Source: Planctomycetota bacterium (GTDB taxonomy: Bacteria > Planctomycetota > UBA1135 > GCA-002748355). From it: a DNA stretch of 64,000 nucleotides. The notes under the pieces are model-generated. The model made no database searches. It worked only from the letters and a program-made list of their open reading frames with translations, and had not been told where the DNA came from. The translations under genes and the position numbers were made by a program. Positions 17,578 through 25,704 of this stretch are shown in pieces. The stretch is taken from the NCBI GenBank assembly GCA_027021385.1, contig JALUUL010000046.1:1-64000 (forward strand), in the 5' to 3' direction. Every line of letters starts with the position of its first letter. Position 1 is the first letter of the stretch.

Positions 17578-19230
17578 TCAACGGCGTATCGGAAGGAAGA
17601 TGCGCATCGAGGAGCGCAGCTGTCGCCGGTCGGCGTCGGCCATGGGGACCTCCCGGAGGATGCGCTTCATCAAGCCGAGTTGGCGGCGGGCGACGGCCTG
17701 GACCCAGGCCTTGCGCAGCGGGGCCTTCCCTTTGGGTCCGCCCTTCCAGATCTCCTCGGGAAGGGAGTCCGCGAACTCCCGGACGAGGCGGTCGACCTTC
17801 GCGCGGGCGGGCCCCGAGAGTTCGAGGGAGCCGGCGAGGCTGGAGCGGAGCGAATCGGCGAGTTGCCCCGGGTTCCGCACGGGGACCGGCCGCAGGTATT
17901 GGGCGAGCACGAGCCCCGAGGAGAACAGGTCCATGCCGATCCGGCCGCGGAGGCTCTCCGGGTGCAGGATCCTGCGCTGGTCGGCCGAGAGCATCGCCTC
18001 GGTCTCCTCGAGGAAGCGGTCCTTCAGCTCGACCTCCTTCAGGAGACTGTCGAGGGCCAGGGCGTTCGGGTCCTTGCCCCGGTCGCGGAGGATCTCGTTC
18101 TCACTCGCATAGCGACGGCCGAGACGGGAGAGCGCCTCCCTCTGTCCCTCGTCGAGGGACATCCCGGCCTCGGCCAGCAGGGCGTTCATGAAGTTCGCGG
18201 TGACGGCGGGATGGGTCCATGCGCCGTTCACGCCCGAACCGGGGACCCCGGCCTCCAGGAAGGCCTTCGCCTGCGAGAGCAGGTTCCCGTTCAGCTTCTG
18301 GATCTCCCCCGCCAGGTCGAGCGGAATCTCCCCTCCCTTCTCGAGGGCCTCGTTGAGCTTCTCGAGGAGGGGAATCATCTCCTTCATCGTTCGGCCGGCC
18401 ATCCTCCAATCGATCCGCGCGAGAAGGGCGGCCAACGAAGGATCGCTGGGGAGGACCTCGATCGGGTCCCCGGAATCCGGCGGGGGTTTCTCCGCCGGCG
18501 CCTCCTCCTCGACTCCCTCGGGGGCCTCGGCCTTCTCCCGCGCGACGAGTCGGGCGCGCAGGCGCCGGATCTCCTCGCGGGCGGCCGCGAGCCGCTCGGC
18601 CAGCTCGGTCTCCTTCGGGGTCCCGAGAAGGGGGGCCCCGTCTCCTGCGGTTTCCACGCGCATGTCGAGTTCTTCTCCGGCCTCCGCGCGTTGAAGGCCC
18701 CCGCCGGCCATCCAGCCGAGGCCCCCGCTGACCACCGCGATCGCCAAGCCGCCGAGGATCGTTCTTCCGTTCCGGTTCGTCGCCGTCATCGCTCGCACCT
18801 CCAAGATCGTGTTCGGGTCCAGGAAAAACCTCCGGTAGCCGCCGAGGATGAGGACCGCGGGACGGGCCGTCCCCGCCTCGAGGCGGTCTCCGGGCTTCGG
18901 GCGGACGAGGGCCGACCCCCCCGCCTCCAAGACGAGGCGGCGGGTCGTCCCGAGCCAGCGCACGCGGCCCTCGGTCACCGCGAGGCGGATCGCGAGGAGG
19001 GTCTCGCGCGGGGCGAGCACCCCCCGGAGAAGGAGCCCGACGCAGAGGAAGACCGCCGCGAGCAGGGCCGCCCTGAGCCGGGAGGACGGCGGGCGCCGCG
19101 GCGCCTTCTCCTCTCCTCGGGGTCCGCCGCGCAGGCGCAGGAGGATCCTGTGGCTCAGGTCGGCCGGAGCCTCTCCGCCCAGGGTCTCGCGCAGCGCGCG
19201 GTCGAGGAGCCTGTCCTCCCAATCCGTCAC
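17578..19230 (-). CDS. FecR-like/anti-sigma membrane protein with long C-terminal periplasmic region
   Basis: The protein is 550 aa from a GTG at 19230 that shares GTGA with the sigma-factor stop. Residues 1-50 resemble a short anti-sigma cytoplasmic region. TM1 is 53-70. Residues 84-147 look like the start of a FecR domain (VTEGRVRWLG, LEAG, RFFLDPNTILEV) that ends abruptly. At Met148 (ATG at 18789, preceded by GGAGG about 7 nt away) a second segment begins with basic residues and a membrane helix (ILGGLAIAVVSGGLGWMAGG), followed by a coiled-coil stretch (AERLAAAREEIRRLRARL) and a helical domain ending ILREVPMADADRRQL. The second part may therefore be made as a separate 403-aa protein. Likely role: control of the adjacent ECF sigma factor in response to an envelope signal. 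Confidence 0.72.
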   Translation of the reverse strand: MTDWEDRLLDRALRETLGGEAPADLSHRILLRLRGGPRGEEKAPRRPPSSRLRAALLAAVFLCVGLLLRGVLAPRETLLAIRLAVTEGRVRWLGTTRRLVLEAGGSALVRPKPGDRLEAGTARPAVLILGGYRRFFLDPNTILEVRAMTATNRNGRTILGGLAIAVVSGGLGWMAGGGLQRAEAGEELDMRVETAGDGAPLLGTPKETELAERLAAAREEIRRLRARLVAREKAEAPEGVEEEAPAEKPPPDSGDPIEVLPSDPSLAALLARIDWRMAGRTMKEMIPLLEKLNEALEKGGEIPLDLAGEIQKLNGNLLSQAKAFLEAGVPGSGVNGAWTHPAVTANFMNALLAEAGMSLDEGQREALSRLGRRYASENEILRDRGKDPNALALDSLLKEVELKDRFLEETEAMLSADQRRILHPESLRGRIGMDLFSSGLVLAQYLRPVPVRNPGQLADSLRSSLAGSLELSGPARAKVDRLVREFADSLPEEIWKGGPKGKAPLRKAWVQAVARRQLGLMKRILREVPMADADRRQLRSSMRIFLPIRR

Positions 19231-19754
19231 GCCCAAAGCCTCCGTTCGACGCAGGCGCGCAGGGCCTTCCGCAGACGGGCCAGGAGACTCTTCACCCCCT
19301 CCTCGCCGAGGGAGAGTTCCCGCGCGATCCGCGCGCGCGACCAGCCGTCCTCGTAGCGAAGTCCGAGGACCCGGCGGCCGCGCTCGGGAAGCTCCTCGAG
19401 GCAGGCGCGCAGGGCGTCCTTCAATCCGTTCTCCTCGTCCTCCGCCCGGAACCGGAGCCAAACCGCCTCGGCCTCCTCGAGGGCCGCGGCCGCCCGGGCC
19501 TCCCGCCGCCGATCCTTGAGGAAGAGGTTGCGGGCCACCGCACGCAGCCAGGCCGAGGTCGCGGCGGGTCCCCGGTCCTCGAAGGGACCGCGAAGCACGA
19601 CCAGGAAGGTCTCCTGGACGAGATCCTCGGCGGTGGGGCCGTCCGCTCCGAGGAAGCGCAACCAGCGCCACAAGGCCCGCTGGTGCCGGCGGATCAGCTC
19701 CGCCGGCGGGGTCGGCTCGGGACTCCGGCTCATGGCTCGCACATCTCCATTCAT
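19227..19754 (-). CDS. ECF-family RNA polymerase sigma factor
   Basis: The protein is 175 aa. Region 2 (AEDLVQETFLVVLRG, then TSAWLRAVARNLFLKDRRR) and region 4 (LEELPERGRRVLGLRYEDGWSRARIARELSLGEEGVKSLLARLRKALR) are both clear, with the linker in between, the size and layout of an ECF sigma factor. Its stop overlaps the GTG of the FecR-like gene, so the two are translationally coupled, the usual arrangement for an ECF sigma and its regulator. A second possible start (MSRSPEP, eight residues in) has a comparable ribosome site. GGATTCCC-type repeats lie just upstream (19779-19839) and may be part of its control region. Confidence 0.9.
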   Translation of the reverse strand: MNGDVRAMSRSPEPTPPAELIRRHQRALWRWLRFLGADGPTAEDLVQETFLVVLRGPFEDRGPAATSAWLRAVARNLFLKDRRREARAAAALEEAEAVWLRFRAEDEENGLKDALRACLEELPERGRRVLGLRYEDGWSRARIARELSLGEEGVKSLLARLRKALRACVERRLWA

Positions 19755-19778
19755 CCCCGGAAAGCGGGGAAAGGGTGC

Positions 19779-19839
19779 GGATTCCCTCGAAATCGGGAAG
19801 GATTCCCATTTCCTCGGAGAAGGCGAGACCCGGGAATCC
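19779..19839. repeat. GGGAATCC repeats between the sigma factor and ppx genes
   Basis: Three copies of GGGAATCC lie between the divergent sigma-factor and Ppx/GppA genes. Two read on the minus strand at 19779-19786 and 19800-19807, exactly 21 bp apart (two helical turns). The third, at 19832-19839, is inverted. They could be binding sites for the ECF sigma (whose -35 elements often contain GGAA) or for a regulator, but no promoter is firmly identified. Confidence 0.35.
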
Positions 19840-19894
19840 CGGCGCGCCGCCCCCCGGGGAAGACGAGGAACCCTATCCGGAGAGACGGAGAAGC

Positions 19895-20854
19895 GTGGAG
19901 CCGAGAGAGCCAGGAAGGAGGGAGCATCGAACCGAGGCCCGACGGATCGCGGCCGTCGACCTCGGTTCGAACGGCTTCCGGCTCGCGAGGGCGCGGGTCG
20001 AGGACGGGGTTCCCGAGATCGAACTCCGGCGGCGCGATCCCGTGCGGCTCGCCGGAGGTCTCGACGGGCGGGGCCGGATCTCCGCAGAGGTCCGGATCCG
20101 GGCTCTCCGAAGCCTCGAGGGTTTCGCCGGACTCCTGCGCGACCTTCCCGACGCCTCCGTTCGGGCCGCCGGCACGAACACCTTCCGCGCGGCCCGGGCG
20201 GACCCCCGCTTCCACGCCGAGGCCGAGGCGGCCCTCGGGCGGCGGATCGAGATCCTCTCCGGGCGGGAGGAGGGCCGCCTGATCTTCCTCGGGGTCGCCC
20301 ACGACCTTCCAGGGGCTCCGGGGAACCGCCTCGTGCTCGACATCGGCGGGGGATCGACCGAACTCGTGATCGGCCGGGGCTTCGAGGTCTTTCGGGTCGA
20401 GAGCGTCGGACTCGGCTGCGTCAGCGGGATGCGCCGGGGCTTCGAGGAGGGCCTCCTGACGAGGAACGCGCTGGCGGAGGCGCGGACCGCGGCCCGAAAG
20501 GCGCTGGAGAACCTGCGCGGGGATTTCGAGGCCCTCGGCTGGTCGGAGACGATCGGCGCCTCGGGGACCCTCCGGGCGATCGAACGGATCCTGCGCTCGC
20601 TCGGGGGAAGCGGCGGCATCGACCTGGACGGAGTCGAGGAACTCCTGGACCGCTGCGCCCACGCCGGACGCAGTTCGTCCCTCTCCCTTCCGGGCCTCAA
20701 GCCCGAACGCCGTCCGGTCTTCGCCCCGGGTCTCGCGATCTGCGCCGCGCTCTTCGACGTCTTTCGCCTCGAGACCATCCGCACCAGCCGGGCCGCCCTG
20801 CGGGAGGGCCTCCTCCTCGACCTCTGCCGGAACCGGGATTCCGCCGGTCCTTGA
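19895..20854 (+). CDS. Ppx/GppA-family exopolyphosphatase
   Basis: The protein is 319 aa from a GTG at 19895, chosen because GGAG stands 6-7 nt upstream and the protein then has the usual single-module length; an ATG at 19775 would add 40 arginine-rich residues. The ASKHA phosphate loops are visible: AAVDLGSNGFRLARARV near residue 20, AAGTNTFRAA in the middle and VLDIGGGSTELVIGRG later. Family members hydrolyse polyphosphate or pppGpp. The C-terminal HD-like module of long GppA/Ppx proteins is absent. The gene is divergent from the sigma-factor operon. Confidence 0.85.
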   Translation: MEPREPGRREHRTEARRIAAVDLGSNGFRLARARVEDGVPEIELRRRDPVRLAGGLDGRGRISAEVRIRALRSLEGFAGLLRDLPDASVRAAGTNTFRAARADPRFHAEAEAALGRRIEILSGREEGRLIFLGVAHDLPGAPGNRLVLDIGGGSTELVIGRGFEVFRVESVGLGCVSGMRRGFEEGLLTRNALAEARTAARKALENLRGDFEALGWSETIGASGTLRAIERILRSLGGSGGIDLDGVEELLDRCAHAGRSSSLSLPGLKPERRPVFAPGLAICAALFDVFRLETIRTSRAALREGLLLDLCRNRDSAGP

Positions 20855-20926
20855 GTCCCGCGGCCGGGGAATCCTCCTCGACCCTCCGGCGCCCGCCGGG
20901 ACCGGGCGGGGACCTTCAAGTCGTCG

Positions 20927-20955
20927 TTGCCTCCTCCGACCGGCGCGGATAGGTT
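20927..20955 (+). promoter_or_regulatory. Promoter of tRNA-Ser
   Basis: TTGCCT (20927-20932), a 17-nt spacer and TAGGTT (20950-20955) lie about 17 nt before the tRNA. Matches to consensus are modest (four and three of six), but the same TTGC-N17-TA--TT layout precedes the tRNA-Leu gene. Confidence 0.45.
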
Positions 20956-20972
20956 CCTCCCCCTTCCCGAGT

Positions 20973-21064
20973 GGAGAGATGGCAGAGTGGCCGAATGCGG
21001 CGGCTTGCTAAGCCGTTGAAGGGCTCTGGTCCTTCCGGGGGTTCGAATCCCCCTCTCTCCGCCA
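20973..21064 (+). tRNA. tRNA-Ser (anticodon GCT)
   Basis: The acceptor strand GGAGAGA (20973-20979) pairs with TCTCTCC (21054-21060), followed by discriminator G and an encoded CCA. The anticodon arm CGGC-TTGCTAA-GCCG presents GCT, for AGC/AGU serine codons. The T arm is GGGGG-TTCGAAT-CCCCC. A long variable arm lies between, as expected for a class II serine tRNA. The next gene starts only 6 nt downstream. Confidence 0.97.
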
Positions 21065-21070
21065 GACCCG

Positions 21071-21505
21071 ATGGTGACGATCAGATTTCGAACCGCCTTC
21101 CCCGGCATGCTCCTGGCGGCCCTGGCGCTCGGTTGCGCCGGAACGGACATCCCTCTCCGGAAGAGTCCGCCGGACACCCGCGTCCACCTCGACGGGCGTC
21201 TCCTTCCCCCTTCCGCGACCCGAATCCGGCCCGCCTATTACGGAACCCTCCGCCTCGACGCCGACCATGGGCCGGAAGGGCGGCGGGGCTTCCGGCCCCA
21301 GACCGCGCGCCTCGACCGTCCCGTCCCGGCCCCGCGCTGGATCTTCCCCCTCGACCTCTTCGGCGAGGCCCTGACGCGGCTCTTCGGGAGCGGACCCGAG
21401 GCGGTCGACCTCCGGCTCGAGAGCTTCGAGGCCCCGGACCCGACGGACGAGGCGGGCCGCCGGGCCCTCCTCGACCGGGCGCTCGAGGCCTTCCGGCGCC
21501 GCTGA
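21071..21505 (+). CDS. Small lipoprotein of unknown function
   Basis: The protein is 144 aa with a lipoprotein signal peptide ending LALGC (lipobox Cys22). The mature part begins with TDIPLRKSPPDTRVHLDGRL, which recalls the P-x-x-x-V-x-x-D/N-G strand of PEGA-type surface domains, and contains YYGTLRLDAD. The rest is unlike any family I recognise. It starts 6 nt after the tRNA-Ser CCA end and stops one base before murD, so it is probably cotranscribed with both. Possible role: envelope maintenance next to peptidoglycan synthesis; this is inference from position only. Confidence 0.7.
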   Translation: MVTIRFRTAFPGMLLAALALGCAGTDIPLRKSPPDTRVHLDGRLLPPSATRIRPAYYGTLRLDADHGPEGRRGFRPQTARLDRPVPAPRWIFPLDLFGEALTRLFGSGPEAVDLRLESFEAPDPTDEAGRRALLDRALEAFRRR

Positions 21506-21506
21506 G

Positions 21507-22829
21507 ATGGGCCTGGGGGAGGAAGGCCGCGGACTCGCCCTGATCTGGGGTCTCGGCCAATTCGGAGGAGGGCTCGGAGCGGCCGGTTTCCTGCGGCGGC
21601 GGGGTTACGGGATCCGCGTCATGGACCGCGCGGATCCCTCCTCCCTCGCTCCCGCCCTCGACACCCTCCGCCGAGAACCCGGCCCCGGGGAGGTCCGCCT
21701 CGTCCCCGAAAGCGCCGAGGGCTTCGACGGAGTCGAACTCTGCATCGTCAATCCGGCGATCCCCCCTTCCCATCCGTTGCTCGGCGAGCTTCGAGCGCGG
21801 GGGCTCGAAGCCCGGCAGGAGATCGACCTCTTCCTCGAGGAATGGCCCGGGACGGTCCTCGCGGTCACCGGCACGAACGGCAAGAGTTCGACCGCGGCCA
21901 TGTTCGCGGCCGTTCTCCATGCCTCGGGAACCCCGGTCCTTCTCGGCGGCAACATCGGGCGAAGCCTTCTCGACGAGGAGGAGCGCTGGAGCCCCGAGGC
22001 GGTCGCGGTCCTCGAACTCTCGTCCTTCCAGCTCGCCCGCCTTCCCGAAGTCCCCCGGATCGATCACGCGATCTTCCTCCCTCTCGGGAGGGACCACCTC
22101 TCCTGGCACGGGAGCCTCGAGGCCTACCACGAGGCCAAGCTGCGTCTTCTCCGCCTCCTGAAGCCCTCGGGGCAGGCCTTCGCGCTCCGGTCCTGCCCGG
22201 TCCTCGGCCCGCGCCGGGACCCCGCCCTCGTCCACCTGGACCCCGCCTCTTCGGAGACGGAGGTCCCCCCCCTCCGGATCCCCGGCGACTTCCAGCGCGA
22301 GAACGCCCGCCTCGTCCTGGCGCTCGCCGGCCGCCTGGGTCTCCCCCCCGAGGAGGTCCGCACGGCCTTGCGGGATTTCCGGGGACTCCCCCACCGCCTC
22401 GACGAACAGCCCCCGAAACTGGGCCGCCGCTTCTTCGACAACGGGGTCTCGACCCTCCCCGAATCCACGGGGAGCGCCTTGAAGTGCCTGTGCCCCCGCG
22501 CGCCCGTGCGCTGGATCGCGGGGGGCCGCCGGAAGGAGGAGGACGACGGGGCCTGGACCCGCCTCGCGAGTCTCGGCCCGGCCTCCGTCCACCTCTTCGG
22601 CGAGGCCGCAGGGGATCTGGCCCGGATCCTGGAGGCCGCGGGCCTTAGCGCGACCGTGCACCGGCTCCTGCGGGAGGCCCTCGAACGCGCCTTCGCGGAA
22701 TCCTCGGAGGGGGACATCCTCCTCCTGAGCCCGGGATGCTCGTCCCACGACGCCTTCGCGAATTTCCGGGAGCGCTGTCGAGCCGCCCTCGCCTGGTGGG
22801 ACGAACTGCCCTCGACCCCGATCCGGTGA
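21507..22829 (+). CDS. murD: UDP-N-acetylmuramoylalanine--D-glutamate ligase
   Basis: The protein is 440 aa, the family length. It has an N-terminal Rossmann-like domain (LIWGLGQFGGGLGAAGFL), the ATP P-loop VTGTNGKSSTAAM (120-132), GGNIGRSLL, ELSSFQLARLP (typical of MurD rather than MurC/E/F), FLPLGRDHLSWHGSLEAYHEAKLRLL with the lysine that is carbamylated in Mur ligases, GLPHRLD, and a C-terminal domain with DNGVSTLPESTGSAL and LSPGCSSHDAF. It adds D-glutamate to UDP-MurNAc-L-Ala in the cytoplasm, so the organism makes peptidoglycan. The start is one base after the upstream lipoprotein stop. No other mur or dcw genes are in the window, so it stands apart from the usual cluster. Confidence 0.9.
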   Translation: MGLGEEGRGLALIWGLGQFGGGLGAAGFLRRRGYGIRVMDRADPSSLAPALDTLRREPGPGEVRLVPESAEGFDGVELCIVNPAIPPSHPLLGELRARGLEARQEIDLFLEEWPGTVLAVTGTNGKSSTAAMFAAVLHASGTPVLLGGNIGRSLLDEEERWSPEAVAVLELSSFQLARLPEVPRIDHAIFLPLGRDHLSWHGSLEAYHEAKLRLLRLLKPSGQAFALRSCPVLGPRRDPALVHLDPASSETEVPPLRIPGDFQRENARLVLALAGRLGLPPEEVRTALRDFRGLPHRLDEQPPKLGRRFFDNGVSTLPESTGSALKCLCPRAPVRWIAGGRRKEEDDGAWTRLASLGPASVHLFGEAAGDLARILEAAGLSATVHRLLREALERAFAESSEGDILLLSPGCSSHDAFANFRERCRAALAWWDELPSTPIR

Positions 22830-22991
22830 GGGAGCCCCCTTCTCCCCCCGCCTACACTTCCCGACCCTTCCCCCTCCTTCTCCCCCCTCTCCACCTCCTC
22901 CCCTTCTCCCCTGTCGAGGCGGATCGAACGGCTTTCCCTTTTCCCCCGGGCCTTGCAAGAGGGCCGGGTCTTGGCCGATAACAACGGAGCG

Positions 22992-23498
22992 ATGATCTGC
23001 AAGAAGTGCCAGCAACGACAAGCCACGATCCACTCCCTCGAACTCGTCGAGGGACAGTGGATGGAGCTGCACCTCTGCGAGGAATGCGCCTTCGGGGCCC
23101 AGCCCCAGGAATCCGCGCAGGCCAAGATCCAGATCATCGGCAAGATCATCGCCCAGGTCGGCGCCGCCCGTGACGCGGTCGAGAGCGACACGACCTGTCC
23201 GGGATGCGGGATGACCCTCGAACGCTTCCGGGAACTCCGCCGCCTGGGCTGCGCGCGGTGCTACCGCACGTTTCGAAGCCTCGTCGAGGAGACGCTCGAG
23301 AGCGTGCACGAGGACCGCGTCCATCGAGGCAAGGTCCCCGAACGCCCGGCGAACGCCCCACCCTCGCCGATGCGCATCCGGCGCCTCCAGGAGAAGCTGG
23401 CGCGCGCGATCGACGACGAACGTTTCGAGGAGGCGGCCTTGTTCCGGGACGAGATCCGCAAGCTCCAGGAGCAGCTGGACCGGTCCCGGCAGGACTAG
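22992..23498 (+). CDS. mcsA: McsA, zinc-finger activator of the protein-arginine kinase
   Basis: The protein is 168 aa from the ATG at 22992 (CGGAGCG just upstream); a longer in-frame start at 22953 would add residues before the conserved MICKKCQ. Two zinc-binding cysteine pairs in each half are visible: CKKC with LCEEC, then TCPGCG with GCARCYRTF. A UVR-type coiled coil closes the protein (RRLQEKLARAIDDERFEEAA). McsA activates the McsB kinase and delivers substrates to ClpC in Gram-positive bacteria. It is followed 16 nt later by mcsB. No ctsR-like repressor gene is next to it. Confidence 0.9.
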   Translation: MICKKCQQRQATIHSLELVEGQWMELHLCEECAFGAQPQESAQAKIQIIGKIIAQVGAARDAVESDTTCPGCGMTLERFRELRRLGCARCYRTFRSLVEETLESVHEDRVHRGKVPERPANAPPSPMRIRRLQEKLARAIDDERFEEAALFRDEIRKLQEQLDRSRQD

Positions 23499-23514
23499 CC
23501 CAGGAGGCGCGGCG

Positions 23515-24558
23515 ATGGAGACCGACCCCCCGTTCGACGAATGGCTCCAGGGCCGCGGCCCCGAGGAGGATGTCGTCTACTGCACGCGCGTCCGGCTCGC
23601 CCGCAACCTCGAGGAGTTCGCGTTCAGCCCATGCCAGTCCGCCGAGGAGGCGGGCCTCGTCACGCAGACGATCGAGAGGGCCCTTTCGCCCCTCGCGAAG
23701 AAGCGGGAATGGACCTGGGTCGACCTCCGCCGGACCGAACCCCTCGACAGCCTCGTCCTCGTCGAGCGCCACCTGATCAGCCGCGAACTCGAGACCGGAT
23801 CGAAGGCCCGCGGGGTCTTCCACGACGAACAGGGCCGTATCGGGCTGATGGTCAACGAGGAGGACCATATCCGCCTGCAGGTCTTCCGCTCGGGCCTGCG
23901 CGTCGAGGAGACCTGGGAGGAGGCCGACCTCATCGACGACGCAATCTCGGAGGTCCTGCCCCTGGCTTGGTCCCGGGACTTCGGCTACCTGACGAGTTGC
24001 CCGACGAACACGGGAACCGGCCTCAGGATCTCCGTCCTCCTTCACTTGCCGGCCCTCGTCCTCGCGAAGGAGATCGAGAAGGCGACCTCCGCGATCCACG
24101 AGATGGGAATGGCCGTCCGCGGCCTCTTCGGCGAAGGGAGCCGGTCGGTCGGCGACCTCTTCCAGGTCAGCAACCAGCGCACCCTCGGCCCGACCGAGGA
24201 AGAGATCGGGCAGAGGCTCCGGTCGGCGGTCACGCAGCTCATCCAGTGGGAGCGGCGCCAGCGCGAGGAGTTCCTCCGCAACCCGATCCTGGTCGAGGAT
24301 CGGGCCTACCGAGCCCTGGGCATCCTGGAACGCGCGCGCTACCTGACCTCGGAGGAGACCGTCGACCTGATCTCGAGACTCCGGCTGGGGCGCCTTCTGG
24401 GGCTGATCGAACATCCGGACCTCCCCGCCCTCAACCGGATCTTCCTCCTGACCCAGCCCGGCCACCTCCAGAAACGCGTCGGCCGGGAACTCATGCCCCA
24501 GGAGCGCGACATCCTCCGCGCCGAAATGATCCGCCGCACCCTCTCCCCCTCCTCCTGA
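23515..24558 (+). CDS. mcsB: Protein-arginine kinase McsB
   Basis: The protein is 347 aa, homologous to ATP:guanido phosphotransferases. Signatures are VYCTRVRLARNLEEFAFS at the N-terminus, VNEEDHIRLQ in the middle, the catalytic loop LTSCPTNTGTGLRISVLLHLP (Cys and Gly-rich), and RGLFGEGS followed by LFQVSNQRTLGPTE. McsB phosphorylates arginine residues to tag proteins for ClpCP degradation. It lies 16 nt behind mcsA, so both are one transcript. The clpC gene is close by but separated by an inverted acyltransferase. Confidence 0.93.
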   Translation: METDPPFDEWLQGRGPEEDVVYCTRVRLARNLEEFAFSPCQSAEEAGLVTQTIERALSPLAKKREWTWVDLRRTEPLDSLVLVERHLISRELETGSKARGVFHDEQGRIGLMVNEEDHIRLQVFRSGLRVEETWEEADLIDDAISEVLPLAWSRDFGYLTSCPTNTGTGLRISVLLHLPALVLAKEIEKATSAIHEMGMAVRGLFGEGSRSVGDLFQVSNQRTLGPTEEEIGQRLRSAVTQLIQWERRQREEFLRNPILVEDRAYRALGILERARYLTSEETVDLISRLRLGRLLGLIEHPDLPALNRIFLLTQPGHLQKRVGRELMPQERDILRAEMIRRTLSPSS

Positions 24559-24594
24559 TCCGCGATTCCCGCACCCCCCGCTTCCCGGAGGGCC

Positions 24595-25704
24595 TCAACC
24601 ATCCCCGACGCGGAACTTCACGAATCTCCGCAACACCCCCTCGACCGCGACGTACGACCCCTTGAGCCGCAAACATCTCTTCTCGATCAGGTGCCAGGAC
24701 AAGACGGCCAGGAACAAGGTCCCGAGGAAGGAGAGGACGATCACCTCTCCCACGGAGGCGCCGTCCAGCAGCGCGACCACGGTCTGCTGGATCGGAAAGG
24801 CGTAGATATAGAGACCGTACGAATAGTCTCCGAGCTTGTTGAACTCCCGGAGAACACCGCCGGGAACATAGGCCAGAAAAAAGACCAGATACGGGAGGAC
24901 CAAGCAATAGACCACGAAGAACGCGTCCTTTTCGGCGGTCGATGCGAGCAACGCGGCCAGGGCGAGCAGGAACCACTTCCCGGACAGGAGGATCCGATCC
25001 CTCCATAGATACATGGCCCCTCCCACGTAGAACATGGAGAACAGCTTGATGTAGCCGGAGGGGATCACGGGGTGGAAGTGATTGAAGATGTGGAACCCCA
25101 GGGCAAGAAGTCCCATCAGCAACATCGCGGACCTGAAGCCGACCCGCTTCCAGCGTGTTCGAAGAAGGGAGAGACCGACGAGGAACACCGCGAGGCTCGC
25201 ATACATCCTCACCTCGTGAGGGAGCGTCCACAGGGATCCGTTGACGGTATTTCCCCAGGGATTCTCCATGAAGACTCCGGGGAGTTCGTATTCGACCCCG
25301 AGAAAGAGGAAGGAGTTCTTCACGAAGTAGAGATACGCCTGGGAATCGGCCAGATAATCCCCGATGCCGTATACGGAGAGAGAAGGGCCGAGGACGAACA
25401 CGCAGAAGAACATGGAGACGATCAGGGCGGGATAGATCCTGAGAACACGCGCCCAGATGAAGGCGGTCAGATTGTTCCTCGAGAAATAGCTTCCCGTGAT
25501 GAGGAACCCGCTGGTCACGAAGAATACGTCGACGGCGATTCCGCCCCAGGTCATCCCCAGCGTCGTTCGGAGAGGTTCGGCCTGCTTCGTCCCGTAAACG
25601 AGAGCAAAACTGTGGCTGAACAGCACCAGGAAGGCAGCGAGAAACCGGATCAGATTGAAGTTGTTGTCTCGGCTGCCCGTGAACTCGGATAGATATCTTC
25701 CCAT
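24595..25704 (-). CDS. Acyltransferase family 3 (OafA/YrhL-like) membrane protein
   Basis: The protein is 369 aa from the ATG at 25704 (MGRYLSEFTGSRDNNFNLIR); a start 15 codons upstream is possible. The family hallmark NNFNLIRFLAAFLVLFSHSFAL with the catalytic-type histidine in helix 1 is clear, followed by about ten hydrophobic helices (for example SMFFCVFVLGPSL and LLALAALLASTA) and the conserved GGIAVDVFFVTSGFLITGSYF. Such proteins O-acylate sugars or lipids at the cell surface. It is read opposite to its neighbours and its GC is lower (34 of 60 bases at 24841-24900 against 42 of 60 at 23521-23580 in mcsB), which suggests a later insertion into the mcsAB-clpC locus. Confidence 0.87.
   Translation of the reverse strand: MGRYLSEFTGSRDNNFNLIRFLAAFLVLFSHSFALVYGTKQAEPLRTTLGMTWGGIAVDVFFVTSGFLITGSYFSRNNLTAFIWARVLRIYPALIVSMFFCVFVLGPSLSVYGIGDYLADSQAYLYFVKNSFLFLGVEYELPGVFMENPWGNTVNGSLWTLPHEVRMYASLAVFLVGLSLLRTRWKRVGFRSAMLLMGLLALGFHIFNHFHPVIPSGYIKLFSMFYVGGAMYLWRDRILLSGKWFLLALAALLASTAEKDAFFVVYCLVLPYLVFFLAYVPGGVLREFNKLGDYSYGLYIYAFPIQQTVVALLDGASVGEVIVLSFLGTLFLAVLSWHLIEKRCLRLKGSYVAVEGVLRRFVKFRVGDG

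Noticed and set aside
22420..22500. Divergent C-terminal motif in MurD (DNGVSTLPESTGSAL) as a sign of lost function
   Set aside because: It follows the accepted D-S-x-x-T-x-P-E-S-x-x-x-A-L variant closely, and all P-loop and lysine motifs are intact, so I treat it as normal sequence variation.
22953..22982. Promoter TTGCAA-N18-GATAAC before mcsA
   Set aside because: Transcription would start only a few bases before the ATG at 22992, leaving no room for the ribosome site that is present; spacing and matches are also weak.
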